DNA of 5,150 bases from NCBI GenBank assembly GCA_045807785.1, contig JBJMGS010000382.1:1-5150 (forward strand). The letters run 5' to 3'. Position numbers and translations under genes: made by a program. This document shows, one piece after another, positions 1 to 5,150 of the stretch. This DNA is from JAIVGV01 sp045807785. GTDB lineage: Bacteria; Acidobacteriota; Blastocatellia; Pyrinomonadales; Pyrinomonadaceae. The stretch's first letter is position 1. Each line of letters starts with the position of its first letter. The notes under the pieces are model-generated. The model was not told the origin of the DNA. It saw nothing but the letters and a program-made list of their open reading frames with translations, and did no database searches.

Positions 1-424
1 GCGAGGTTTCGACGACTTCCGTGGTCGCGCCCGAAACCGTCACGGTCTCGCTGAGCGCGCCGGTCGCAAGCGGGATGTCCAAATCCGCGCGCTGCCCGAC
101 GGTGTTCGTCACCGAGGGGTTGTTCGCCTTCGAGAAGTTCGTCGCCTGCGCGCTCACCTCGTAGTCGCCCGGCGGCAGGTGGACGAGCTTATAGAAGCCC
201 TCGTCGTTCGAGGTCGCCGTGCGTTCGAGACTGGTCGCCTTGTTGCGCGCCGTCACGTTGGCCCCGGCGACAACCGCGCCCTGCGCGTCGCGCACGTAGC
301 CTTGCAGGTCGGCGGCGTTCGACTGCGACTGCGAAAGAACGGAGAGCGTGCAAGAGAGGGCGAACGCGAGGACTGCGAGCAGGCGGAACACGGTCGGACA
401 CAGCCGCGCGTGGGACTTACGCAT
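1..424 (-). CDS. TonB-dependent receptor, N-terminal part with carboxypeptidase-regulatory-like domain (3' end outside window)
   Basis: Only the first 141 residues are present; the frame stays open to the window edge. Residues 1-31 form a secretion signal: basic start (RKSHAR), hydrophobic core about 13-30, likely cleavage just before QSQSN. Residues about 39-120 match a carboxypeptidase-regulatory-like beta-sandwich (LQGYVRDAQGAVVAGANV, then DEGFYKLVHLPPGDYEVSA). It is followed by LSETVTVSG...TEVVET, the usual linker before a TonB plug domain. From family knowledge, such proteins are outer-membrane beta-barrels of about 1000 residues that import large substrates with TonB energy; barrel and plug are not visible here, so the receptor call is an inference from this typical head. 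ATG at 424 is chosen because AGGAG lies 9 nt upstream; ATG at 430 (adding Met-Ile) would leave only 3 nt. It lies downstream of the oxidoreductase on the same strand but is separated enough to be its own transcript. Confidence 0.8.
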   Translation of the reverse strand, partial: MRKSHARLCPTVFRLLAVLAFALSCTLSVLSQSQSNAADLQGYVRDAQGAVVAGANVTARNKATSLERTATSNDEGFYKLVHLPPGDYEVSAQATNFSKANNPSVTNTVGQRADLDIPLATGALSETVTVSGATTEVVETS

Positions 425-433
425 AATCATCTT

Positions 434-438
434 CTCCT
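434..438 (-). promoter_or_regulatory. Ribosome binding site of the TonB receptor gene
   Basis: AGGAG on the minus strand, inside GAGGAGAAG. It lies 9 nt before the ATG at 424 but only 3 nt before the ATG at 430, so it favours the inner start. Confidence 0.65.
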
Positions 439-611
439 CGTTAAGAGCGAAAAATTTTGAGACCTGACGGTCAAGAGCAGGAAACTTCTGTGTGTTAGTA
501 CGCCGGCGGAGCGCGTCGCGTTTCGGGAGCGTGAAAGTCGCACGCGCGCAGGCGGGCGGGTCGCGCCTGTCGCCGTCGCTGCGGGCTGACTGCGCCGGGC
601 AACGTGCCGCC

Positions 612-641
612 TTTGTACCCCAAAACCTCAACCACAAGCAA
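612..641 (-). promoter_or_regulatory. Weak sigma70-like promoter candidate for the TonB receptor gene
   Basis: On the minus strand TTGCTT (636-641) and TACAAA (612-617) are 18 nt apart, matching the TTGACA/TATAAT consensus at 3 and 4 of 6 positions. It lies just after the oxidoreductase stop and would give a 5' leader of roughly 180 nt. The leader region also holds a near-direct repeat on the plus strand (TTAAGAGCGA at 441 and TCAAGAGCAG at 471, 30 bp apart) and a short dyad GACC-TGAC-GGTC (461-472) near an AT-rich patch. The match is modest, so this is only a candidate. Confidence 0.2.
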
Positions 642-665
642 GACTTAAAAACGCCGGGCGCGCCC

Positions 666-1958
666 TTAGGACGACTCAACGCCACGCCGCCCGCGCGTCG
701 CGCGCGCGAGCCCGCGCCTGAAGCTCGCGCTCGCGCCGAGCGCCGCGACGCCCAACTCGACGAGCACGCCGGGAGCGAACGCCGCGCGCCGCAGGTAAGA
801 GCAGACGCGTAGGCGCGCGCCGAAACGCTCGCGGTAGAGTGAGCGGTATTCTGAGGCGAGTGCGCCGAACGAGACCTCGAACGAGGCGTCAGATGAAGCG
901 GCGCACGATCCGGCGTCGCGCAAGGTAGCGAGGTTTCGCGCGACGGCCGCTGCCGCCAGCTCGCCGCTCTCGAGCGCCATCAACATCCCGCTGCCCGTGA
1001 ACGGATCGATGAACGACGCGGCGTCGCCCACGGCGATGAGTCCCGGCGCGGGCACAACGCGGAACCTGCCGAAGCCTTCGAGCGCGACCGCGAGCCACGG
1101 CGACGCGACGCGCGCCTCTCTGAGAGTCTCAGCCGCGCGCCGGTTCGTGCACATCACTTCGCGCATCACGCGCTCGGCGTCGCCCGCGCGCGCGCGCACG
1201 TCAGCCGCCGAGATGATGAAGCACAGATTACTCAGCCCGCGCTCGACGCTGCTCAGGCCGCCGTAGCCGCCCCGGTAGAAATAGATTTCGCACGCGCCCT
1301 CCGCCGCGCGCGCGCCTTCCAGATGCGCCTTGAACGCGACCAACCGACGCCTCGCGCCCTCCGCGTCGAGGCTCTCATCGCCGACGCCTTCTTCTTCGTG
1401 CGCCGCACGCTCGACCTTGCGCGCCAGCGCGCGCGTGCGCCCCGTCGCGTCAATCGTCACGGCGGCAGTGAAGGACTGCTCCGCGCCACCCTCCGCGCGT
1501 ACGCGCACGCCGCGCACGCGCGCGCCGTCGTATACGACCGACGCGTGCGCCTCTTCCAACACGGTCGCGCCCGCCGCGCGCGCGCGCACGAGCAGACGCG
1601 CGTCCATCTCCGCGCGGCTCAAGCCGAGCGCGCGCGTCGCGCCGCCCGCGCGCGCGAACCACGCGGACGGCACGCCGAGCGAGCGCCCGCTCGCCGCGTA
1701 AAAGATCGTCTCGCGCAAGCCAGCGCCGCCCGCACCCGTCATCTCATCGGCCACGCCGAGCCGCGCGAAATGCTCCAGACATTCCGGCGAGATGAACTCG
1801 CCGCACAGCTTCTCGCGCGGAAACTTCTTCTGTTCGACGAGCGCGACACGCGCGCCCACCGACGCCAGGCGGATCGCCGCGCTAGCGCCCGCGGGTCCCG
1901 CGCCCACGACGATCACGTCGAAGTTTTCGTCCGCGAGTTTTTCGATCCGTCCGCTCAT
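666..1958 (-). CDS. FAD-dependent oxidoreductase, geranylgeranyl-reductase/halogenase-like superfamily
   Basis: A complete 430-residue flavoprotein, a usual length for this superfamily. The N-terminal FAD-binding Rossmann motif is VIVVGAGPAG (about 15-24), followed by the acidic end of the second strand (LVEQ, 40-43). FPREKLCGE (46-54) is the PxxKxCG-type motif of geranylgeranyl reductases and flavin-dependent halogenases. DATG lies at 170-173, and LIAVGDAASFIDPFTGSGM (307-325) is the second FAD-binding motif, contacting the ribityl chain. There is no signal peptide, so it is probably cytoplasmic; the C-terminal third is alanine- and arginine-rich. The ATG at 1958 is supported by AAGG 9 nt upstream (1968-1971) and lies 4 nt after the methyltransferase stop, so it is the last gene of the operon. 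It could reduce double bonds, dehydrogenate or hydroxylate; the sequence does not decide. I see no tryptophan-halogenase WxWxIP signature. Context suggests its substrate is the product of the synthase and methyltransferase upstream. Confidence 0.88.
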   Translation of the reverse strand: MSGRIEKLADENFDVIVVGAGPAGASAAIRLASVGARVALVEQKKFPREKLCGEFISPECLEHFARLGVADEMTGAGGAGLRETIFYAASGRSLGVPSAWFARAGGATRALGLSRAEMDARLLVRARAAGATVLEEAHASVVYDGARVRGVRVRAEGGAEQSFTAAVTIDATGRTRALARKVERAAHEEEGVGDESLDAEGARRRLVAFKAHLEGARAAEGACEIYFYRGGYGGLSSVERGLSNLCFIISAADVRARAGDAERVMREVMCTNRRAAETLREARVASPWLAVALEGFGRFRVVPAPGLIAVGDAASFIDPFTGSGMLMALESGELAAAAVARNLATLRDAGSCAASSDASFEVSFGALASEYRSLYRERFGARLRVCSYLRRAAFAPGVLVELGVAALGASASFRRGLARATRGRRGVESS

Positions 1959-1962
1959 CAGC

Positions 1963-2685
1963 TCAAACCTTCGCCCCGCTCAACACGAGCCGGAACGGGA
2001 AGCGTCGCCGCACTTCGATCTCTTGCAGCCCGGCTTGGGTCGCCAACTCACGCAACTCAACGGGTCGGAAGCTGCGGCGGATGGAGAGAGCGCCGTCTTC
2101 GCGGATCAGTCGGTTGTGCAGAAAAATTTTGCCGACCGTCGTATAGAGAAAATAGGCGAGCGCGTGGCGGTGCAGGTCTATGACGAAGACGCGGCGGCGT
2201 GCGACGCGCGCCATCTCGCATAAGATTGAGACCACGCCGTCGTCCTTGAAGTGGTGCGTGAAGAGCGAGCAGGAGACGTAGTCGAAAGCATTGTCGGCGA
2301 ACGGCAGCCGCGTCGCGTCGCCGCGCACCGCGCCGATTTCGGGGAACGCGCCCGACTCTTCGATGATAGCGCGCACGGCTCGCGCGTCGAGTTCAAGACC
2401 CGTCAGCCGCGCCTCCAACTTTCGTCGCCTCGCCTCGCGCGCCGCCACGCGCAGCAGGTAGCCGGAGCCCGCGCCCACGTCGAGCAGCGAAAAAGTTTTC
2501 AACCCGTCGCGCGCGACCGTAGGAAACAACGAACGATGGAGCGCGCTCGCGTCGCCGAGCCACTCGTTGATCCGCCGCAACTCGACGAGACAGCCCTCGT
2601 ACTCCGCAGGCGTGTAGTCGCCCTTATCGAGATGTTCGAGTTCGTAGCTGCGCGTGGCGAAGAATATTGAGCGCGTACTCTTCAC
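1963..2685 (-). CDS. Class I SAM-dependent methyltransferase (UbiE/Methyltransf_11-like)
   Basis: A 240-residue protein when read from the GTG at 2685. The SAM-binding glycine motif is LLDVGAGSG (67-75), with the acidic strand-2 end in LTGLELD (94-100), GDATRLPFADNAFDYV (122-137, the usual GDA.xLPFxDxxFD motif) and SLFTHHF (140-146). The C-terminal part (VIDLHRHALAYFLY, then LSIRRSFRPVELREL and a final FPFRLVL) resembles methyltransferases that, as I recall, sit beside type III polyketide synthases and flavoenzymes. Substrate (C- or O-methylation of an acyl or aromatic product) is unknown. The start is chosen because GTGA overlaps the stop of the membrane-protein gene, a classic coupled junction. 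The frame is open upstream to an ATG at 2778, but that would overlap the previous gene by 97 nt and add 31 residues with no family resemblance. Only a weak Shine-Dalgarno sequence is seen, in line with translational coupling. Confidence 0.88.
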   Translation of the reverse strand: MKSTRSIFFATRSYELEHLDKGDYTPAEYEGCLVELRRINEWLGDASALHRSLFPTVARDGLKTFSLLDVGAGSGYLLRVAAREARRRKLEARLTGLELDARAVRAIIEESGAFPEIGAVRGDATRLPFADNAFDYVSCSLFTHHFKDDGVVSILCEMARVARRRVFVIDLHRHALAYFLYTTVGKIFLHNRLIREDGALSIRRSFRPVELRELATQAGLQEIEVRRRFPFRLVLSGAKV

Positions 2686-3002
2686 GGCATTATCCGTTTC
2701 AACCAGCGGGCTCGAAGCTTTATCAGGACGAGGATGGATGCCCACCAAAAGAGAAAGCTGAAGATCACACTCATGCACGCAAACGCCAGCCGACCATCGC
2801 CGATCAAGGTGATCAGCGCGTCCTCAGCCGCGCGCGGCAAGATTGATATCAAAATTTCGGCAATCAACATTCCCGGGAATAGTGCGACGAGCGCGGGGAT
2901 ACCTAGAGATAAGAGTCTGCTGGCTACCAATACGACGGCCATCAAGCCCAACGCCCAGAGCCCCGCGATGAGTACGTGTCGCATGAGCTGTCGTGAGTGC
3001 AT
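2682..3002 (-). CDS. Small integral membrane protein of unknown function (operon member)
   Basis: A 106-residue protein that I do not recognise. Hydrophobic segments lie at about 8-30 (VLIAGLWALGLMAVVLVA...), 33-55 (GIPALVALFPGMLIAEILIS) and 73-95 (AFACMSVIFSFLFWWASILV), separated by a polar loop PRAAEDALITLIGDGR. A basic tail (KLRARWLKR) follows the last segment, fitting two or three inner-membrane helices with the C-terminus in the cytoplasm. It starts 33 nt after the synthase stop and ends in the GTGA overlap with the methyltransferase start, which is good evidence that it is translated. The ATG at 3002 is the first start after an in-frame stop (TAA at 3009-3011); no good Shine-Dalgarno sequence precedes it or the inner ATG at 2984. 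Its DNA looks less GC-rich than the flanking enzyme genes. No catalytic motif is visible; anchoring of the pathway or lipid-product handling is only a guess. An open frame on the opposite strand (2734-3030) looks like a shadow. Confidence 0.75.
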   Translation of the reverse strand: MHSRQLMRHVLIAGLWALGLMAVVLVASRLLSLGIPALVALFPGMLIAEILISILPRAAEDALITLIGDGRLAFACMSVIFSFLFWWASILVLIKLRARWLKRIMP

Positions 3003-3016
3003 ACCTGATTATCGGA

Positions 3017-3025
3017 TAAGGAGGT
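3017..3025 (-). other. Anti-Shine-Dalgarno-like 9-mer between the synthase and membrane-protein genes
   Basis: On the operon strand the gap reads ACCTCCTTA, identical to the core of the 16S rRNA 3' end; on the plus strand it is the perfect Shine-Dalgarno sequence TAAGGAGGT. No ATG, GTG or TTG follows at usable distance on the plus strand, so it does not serve a plus-strand gene. The motif is certain; any function is not. Confidence 0.35.
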
Positions 3026-3035
3026 TCTGACAACT

Positions 3036-4301
3036 TCAAACTTTCTCAACGACGAGCGCGCTGTTCTTCGAGCCGAAGCCGATGCAGTTGCAGAGTGCGA
3101 CGCGCACCTCGCGCTCGCGCGCCTGGTTCGGCGTGTAGTCGAGATCGCAGGCGGGGTCGGGCTCGTCGAGATTGATCGTGGGGGGGATGACGTTCGTGTT
3201 AATGGCGCAGAGCGCGGCGGCGAGTCCTGCCGCACCAGATGCGCCCTGCGGGTGACCGATCTGCGACTTCGTGGCGGACATCGGGATGCGCCGTGCGTCG
3301 TCGCCGAGGGCGAGCTTGAGCGCCTGCGTCTCGATGCGGTCGTTGAGGAGAGTTGATGTGCCGTGCAGGTTGACGTAATCCACTTCGCTTGGCGCGTGGC
3401 CGGCGTCCGCGAGCGCGAGGCGCATGGCGCGCGCAGGCTCTTCGCCGTTCTCTTCGAGGCGGACGCGGTGATAAGCGTCGCACGTCGCGCCGTAGCCGGT
3501 GATCTCCGCGTAGATTTTTGCGCCGCGCGCGCGCGCCCTCTCCAACTCTTCGAGGACGAAGACCCACGCGCCTTCGCCGAGCACGATGCCGGAGCGGTCG
3601 CGCGAGAACGGGCGCGAGGCGCGCGCCGGATCGTCGTTCCACTGGTTCGTCAGGACGGTCATCAAGTTGAATCCGGCGAGGATGCCGGGCGCAAGCGGCG
3701 CGTCCGAGCCGCCCGCAAGCATGGCGTCCTGCCGACCGAGCGCGATGTGCTGCGCGGCGTAGGCGATGGCATCGGTTGACGAAGTGCAGCCCGTCGAGAC
3801 GACGTGCGAGAGGCCGCGCAGGCCGAAGGCCATCGAGAGTTCGGACGAGAGCCCGCCGTGCGTCGAGGCGGGGATCGTATAGACGCTCGCGCGCGTCTGC
3901 TCGCCCGTGAAGTAGTAGCTGTACTGCTTCTCGGTGAAGGCGTGACCGCCGCCGCCCGTGCCGAGGACGACGCCGAAGGCGCGACGTTCTGCGAGCGAGA
4001 AATCAGACGTCTGGAGCCCCGCGTCTGCGAGCGCCTCGCGCGCCGCAGCCAACGCCAGCGGCACGGTGCGCGCGACGTGGCGTCGGTCTTTCGGGTTAAG
4101 CTCAGCCTCCCAGTCGAAGCCGCGCACCTCCGCGGCGATCTTGACGGGCGCGTCCGACACGTCGAAGCTCTCGATGCGGCGCGTGCCGCTCTCGCCGCGC
4201 TGGAGCGCAGACCAGAACGCCTCGCGGCCGAGCCCGATGGGAGTTACGCACCCGAAGCCGGTGATACAAACGCGGCGCGGCTCTCTCAAACCTTTGAGCA
4301 T
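3036..4301 (-). CDS. Beta-ketoacyl-[acyl-carrier-protein] synthase, FabF-like (KAS II family)
   Basis: A complete 421-residue condensing enzyme with thiolase fold, close to the usual 410-425. It would join an acyl thioester to malonyl-ACP by decarboxylative Claisen condensation. The opening VCITGFGCVTPIGLG is typical. The Cys-His-His set is intact: Cys172 in STGCTSS, His313 in NLHGTST and His350 in KSQIGHPQG, with Lys345 of the same motif. The FabF gating-loop motif DAYH is present (about 275-278), as are SRPFSRDRSGIVLGEGA and PPTINLDEPDPACDLDY. The C-terminal loop reads CNCIGFGSKN where FabF usually has CNSFGFGGTN: the gatekeeper Phe of GFG is kept, but the Phe before it is Ile and the next Gly-Thr is Ser-Lys. 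The intact Cys argues against a chain-length factor. ATG 4301 is preferred; an in-frame TTG at 4313 is possible, and neither has an ideal Shine-Dalgarno sequence (AAGGGA lies 12 nt before the ATG). It is first in the operon. No gene for a carrier protein is next to it, so primary FabF is possible, though the neighbours favour a specialised pathway. Confidence 0.93.
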   Translation of the reverse strand: MLKGLREPRRVCITGFGCVTPIGLGREAFWSALQRGESGTRRIESFDVSDAPVKIAAEVRGFDWEAELNPKDRRHVARTVPLALAAAREALADAGLQTSDFSLAERRAFGVVLGTGGGGHAFTEKQYSYYFTGEQTRASVYTIPASTHGGLSSELSMAFGLRGLSHVVSTGCTSSTDAIAYAAQHIALGRQDAMLAGGSDAPLAPGILAGFNLMTVLTNQWNDDPARASRPFSRDRSGIVLGEGAWVFVLEELERARARGAKIYAEITGYGATCDAYHRVRLEENGEEPARAMRLALADAGHAPSEVDYVNLHGTSTLLNDRIETQALKLALGDDARRIPMSATKSQIGHPQGASGAAGLAAALCAINTNVIPPTINLDEPDPACDLDYTPNQAREREVRVALCNCIGFGSKNSALVVEKV

Positions 4302-4379
4302 GACTTGCGGCAATCCCTTCGGAAGTTTCGTGCGGTCGGACGGTGACGGGAAGACGGCTCAGAGGATAACACCAGACGG

Positions 4380-4412
4380 CGGCGCGAAGCTATCGCGAGA
4401 AAGCTCGCGCCG
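4380..4412. repeat. Strong imperfect inverted repeat (hairpin) upstream of the synthase operon
   Basis: CGGCGCG (4380-4386) pairs with CGCGCCG (4406-4412), then one bulged A (4387), then AGCT (4388-4391) pairs with AGCT (4402-4405), leaving a 10-nt loop. A second, mutually exclusive stem, CGCGAG (4394-4399) with CTCGCG (4404-4409) around AAAG, uses the same right arm. No T-run follows on either strand, so it is not an intrinsic terminator. It could be a regulator site or a leader structure of the operon mRNA, about 80 nt before the synthase start. Confidence 0.55.
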
Positions 4413-4500
4413 GATTCACAGCGCCGTGGTCGGGCGCGAAAAAAGTTCAGCCGTACTTTTGACGACGGCAAATTAAACTCTCGCCAATGCCGAAAACCAT

Positions 4501-4529
4501 TTGACTCGACTGGCTTATTCGAATATGTT
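4501..4529 (+). promoter_or_regulatory. Sigma70-type promoter of the secreted-protein gene
   Basis: TTGACT (4501-4506, 5 of 6 to consensus) and TATGTT (4524-4529, 4 of 6) are separated by exactly 17 nt. It points to the plus-strand gene and predicts a start near 4536 with a leader of about 120 nt. This is the best promoter-like pair I found in the window. Confidence 0.5.
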
Positions 4530-4644
4530 TCGCCACCACGCACGGGGTCGCCATCTAGCCAGATAACAACACTTCGCCGCACTTCAACCCGGCTGCAATA
4601 GCACGAGTCCGCTCGTCTATTCAGCCTTCAACTCCCCAACCGGG

Positions 4645-4651
4645 TAAGGAG
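4645..4651 (+). promoter_or_regulatory. Ribosome binding site of the secreted-protein gene
   Basis: TAAGGAG lies 6 nt before the ATG at 4658, a near-perfect site that fixes the start. CCGGGT (4640-4645), which touches it, is the exact complement of ACCCGG at 4587-4592 in the leader, so pairing could reach the edge of the site. Confidence 0.8.
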
Positions 4652-4657
4652 CCCCCA

Positions 4658-5150
4658 ATGAAAAGCAAACACAAACTGATTATCTCTGCCCTCGTCGCGG
4701 TTTTGCTCATGCTGTCCGCTTCAGTCAACGGACAGGTACACCGGTACTTCGCGCCGGGCTCAGTGATGTTCGTCGCCGACGACCCGAACATGGGCACCTG
4801 GAAGCTGAACGAAGCCAAGTCGAAGTTCAGCCCCGGAGCGGCGAAGAACAACACGGTAGTCTATGAAGCCGCGGGCGACATGGTGAAGGTGACGGTGGAT
4901 GGCATCGACGGCGCGGGCAACCCGACGCACAACGAGTGGACGGGAAAGTTTGATGGCAAATACTACGCCGTCACCGGCGATGCGACTTCCGACATGCGGT
5001 CGTACAGGAGAATTAACAGTCACACGTTGGCGTTGACCGCCAAGAAAGGCGGCAAGATCGTCTTAACCGGACGCATCGCCGTTTCGCGCGACGGCAAAAC
5101 CCGCACGGTGACCACGAGCGGAACTAATGCGAAGGGCAAGCGGGTGCAAA
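4658..5150 (+). CDS. Secreted protein of unknown function, Acidobacteria-type (3' end outside window)
   Basis: The first 164 residues are visible and the frame is open at the window edge. Residues 1-25 form a signal peptide: basic MKSKHK, a hydrophobic core LIISALVAVLLMLSASV, and likely cleavage near VNG-QV. The mature part has GTWKLNEAKSKFSPG (46-60), VVYEAAGDMVKVTVDG (67-82), HNEWTGKFDGKYYAVTGD (91-108), SYRRINSHTLALTAKKGGK (115-133) and GRIAVSRDGKTRTVTTSGT (138-156). This regular beta-strand pattern suggests a small beta-rich or lipocalin-like fold, which is inference. I recall similar short periplasmic proteins as common in Acidobacteriota, without known function. The repeated TVTTSGT end suggests only a short stretch is missing. 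The stretch VHRYFAPGSVMFVA between signal peptide and core looks like an addition compared with relatives I remember. It has its own promoter and ribosome binding site and is divergent from the synthase operon; no functional tie is shown. Confidence 0.82.
   Translation, partial: MKSKHKLIISALVAVLLMLSASVNGQVHRYFAPGSVMFVADDPNMGTWKLNEAKSKFSPGAAKNNTVVYEAAGDMVKVTVDGIDGAGNPTHNEWTGKFDGKYYAVTGDATSDMRSYRRINSHTLALTAKKGGKIVLTGRIAVSRDGKTRTVTTSGTNAKGKRVQ

Larger units (their letters stand above)
4302..4657. other. Divergent intergenic region between the synthase operon and the secreted-protein gene
   Basis: This 356-nt gap has no convincing gene: an open frame at 4286-4582 (minus) overlaps the synthase start and shows no recognisable protein pattern. 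It holds, from left to right, the synthase leader, a strong hairpin (4380-4412), a smaller dyad GCGCC/GGCGC (4421-4425 with 4433-4437), an AT-richer core (about 4450-4530) and the leader of the plus-strand gene. In the core, TTTAAT on the minus strand (4472-4477) matches a -10 box at 5 of 6 positions but has no good -35 at 16-18 nt, so the operon promoter is only tentative; it would give a leader of about 165 nt containing both hairpins. Confidence 0.6.

Noticed and set aside
647..665. Possible intrinsic terminator after the oxidoreductase: GGGCGCGCCC followed by GGCGTTTTT on the minus strand
   Set aside because: The palindrome has no loop unless opened to a 3-pair stem, and four bases separate it from the T-run. 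It is too weak to call, although its position right after the stop is suggestive.
1170..1700. Many CGCGCG runs, suggesting a repeat array
   Set aside because: They are irregular in spacing and phase and follow from Ala/Arg codons (GCG, CGC) in the oxidoreductase; no repeated unit was found.
1323..2183. Long plus-strand open frame of 286 codons opposite the oxidoreductase
   Set aside because: It is arginine/alanine-rich low-complexity translation of GC-rich antisense DNA, runs across two well-supported minus-strand genes and shows no motif.
2686..2778. Longer methyltransferase start at the ATG at 2778
   Set aside because: It would overlap the membrane-protein gene by 97 nt and add 31 residues unlike the family; the GTG in the GTGA overlap is the more natural start.
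3804..4346. Plus-strand open frame of 180 codons opposite the ketosynthase
   Set aside because: It is the mirror of a gene with intact catalytic motifs, and its composition is typical of an antisense shadow in GC-rich DNA.
4421..4450. GCGCC/GGCGC dyad next to a run of A on the plus strand as a terminator
   Set aside because: The T-run on the minus strand comes before the stem, not after it, and the stem has only five pairs.
4286..4582. Minus-strand open frame of 98 codons in the divergent intergenic region
   Set aside because: It overlaps the synthase start out of frame, contains the hairpin and promoter elements, and its translation has no domain pattern or clear ribosome site.

Overview
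The window looks like chromosomal DNA from a GC-rich Gram-negative bacterium, most likely an Acidobacteriota member (possibly Blastocatellia-like). The support is the strong G/C preference at third codon positions, a TonB-dependent receptor that begins with a carboxypeptidase-regulatory-like domain, and a small secreted protein with a 'GTWKLNEAKSKF' motif that I recall from that phylum. The assignment is inferred from gene types. No rRNA or tRNA gene, mobile element or CRISPR array was seen.

Layout. Five genes lie on the minus strand and one on the plus strand. Read in the direction of transcription, 4301 down to 666 holds a tight four-gene unit: a FabF-type beta-ketoacyl synthase (3036-4301), a 106-residue integral membrane protein of unknown function (2682-3002), a class I SAM-dependent methyltransferase (1963-2685) and an FAD-dependent oxidoreductase of the geranylgeranyl-reductase/halogenase-like superfamily (666-1958). 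The junctions are a 33-nt gap, a 4-nt GTGA stop/start overlap and a 4-nt gap, which is the pattern of one translationally coupled operon. After 241 nt comes the 5' part of a TonB-dependent receptor gene (1-424), with its own strong ribosome binding site; its 3' part is outside the window.

On the other side of a 356-nt divergent intergenic region (4302-4657), a secreted protein of unknown function is read to the right from 4658 and is cut by the window end. The intergenic region holds a good sigma70-type promoter for the secreted protein, a weaker -10-like box for the operon, and a strong imperfect hairpin (4380-4412) upstream of the synthase.

How the genes may work together (inference). The synthase, methyltransferase and flavoenzyme look like a small pathway that condenses an acyl chain, methylates it and oxidises or reduces it, giving a modified fatty-acid or polyketide-like lipid. 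The membrane protein could anchor the enzymes or act on the product at the inner membrane. No acyl carrier protein, ketoreductase, dehydratase or acyltransferase is encoded here, so the pathway would have to borrow these from primary fatty-acid synthesis or a distant locus. The product cannot be read from the sequence.
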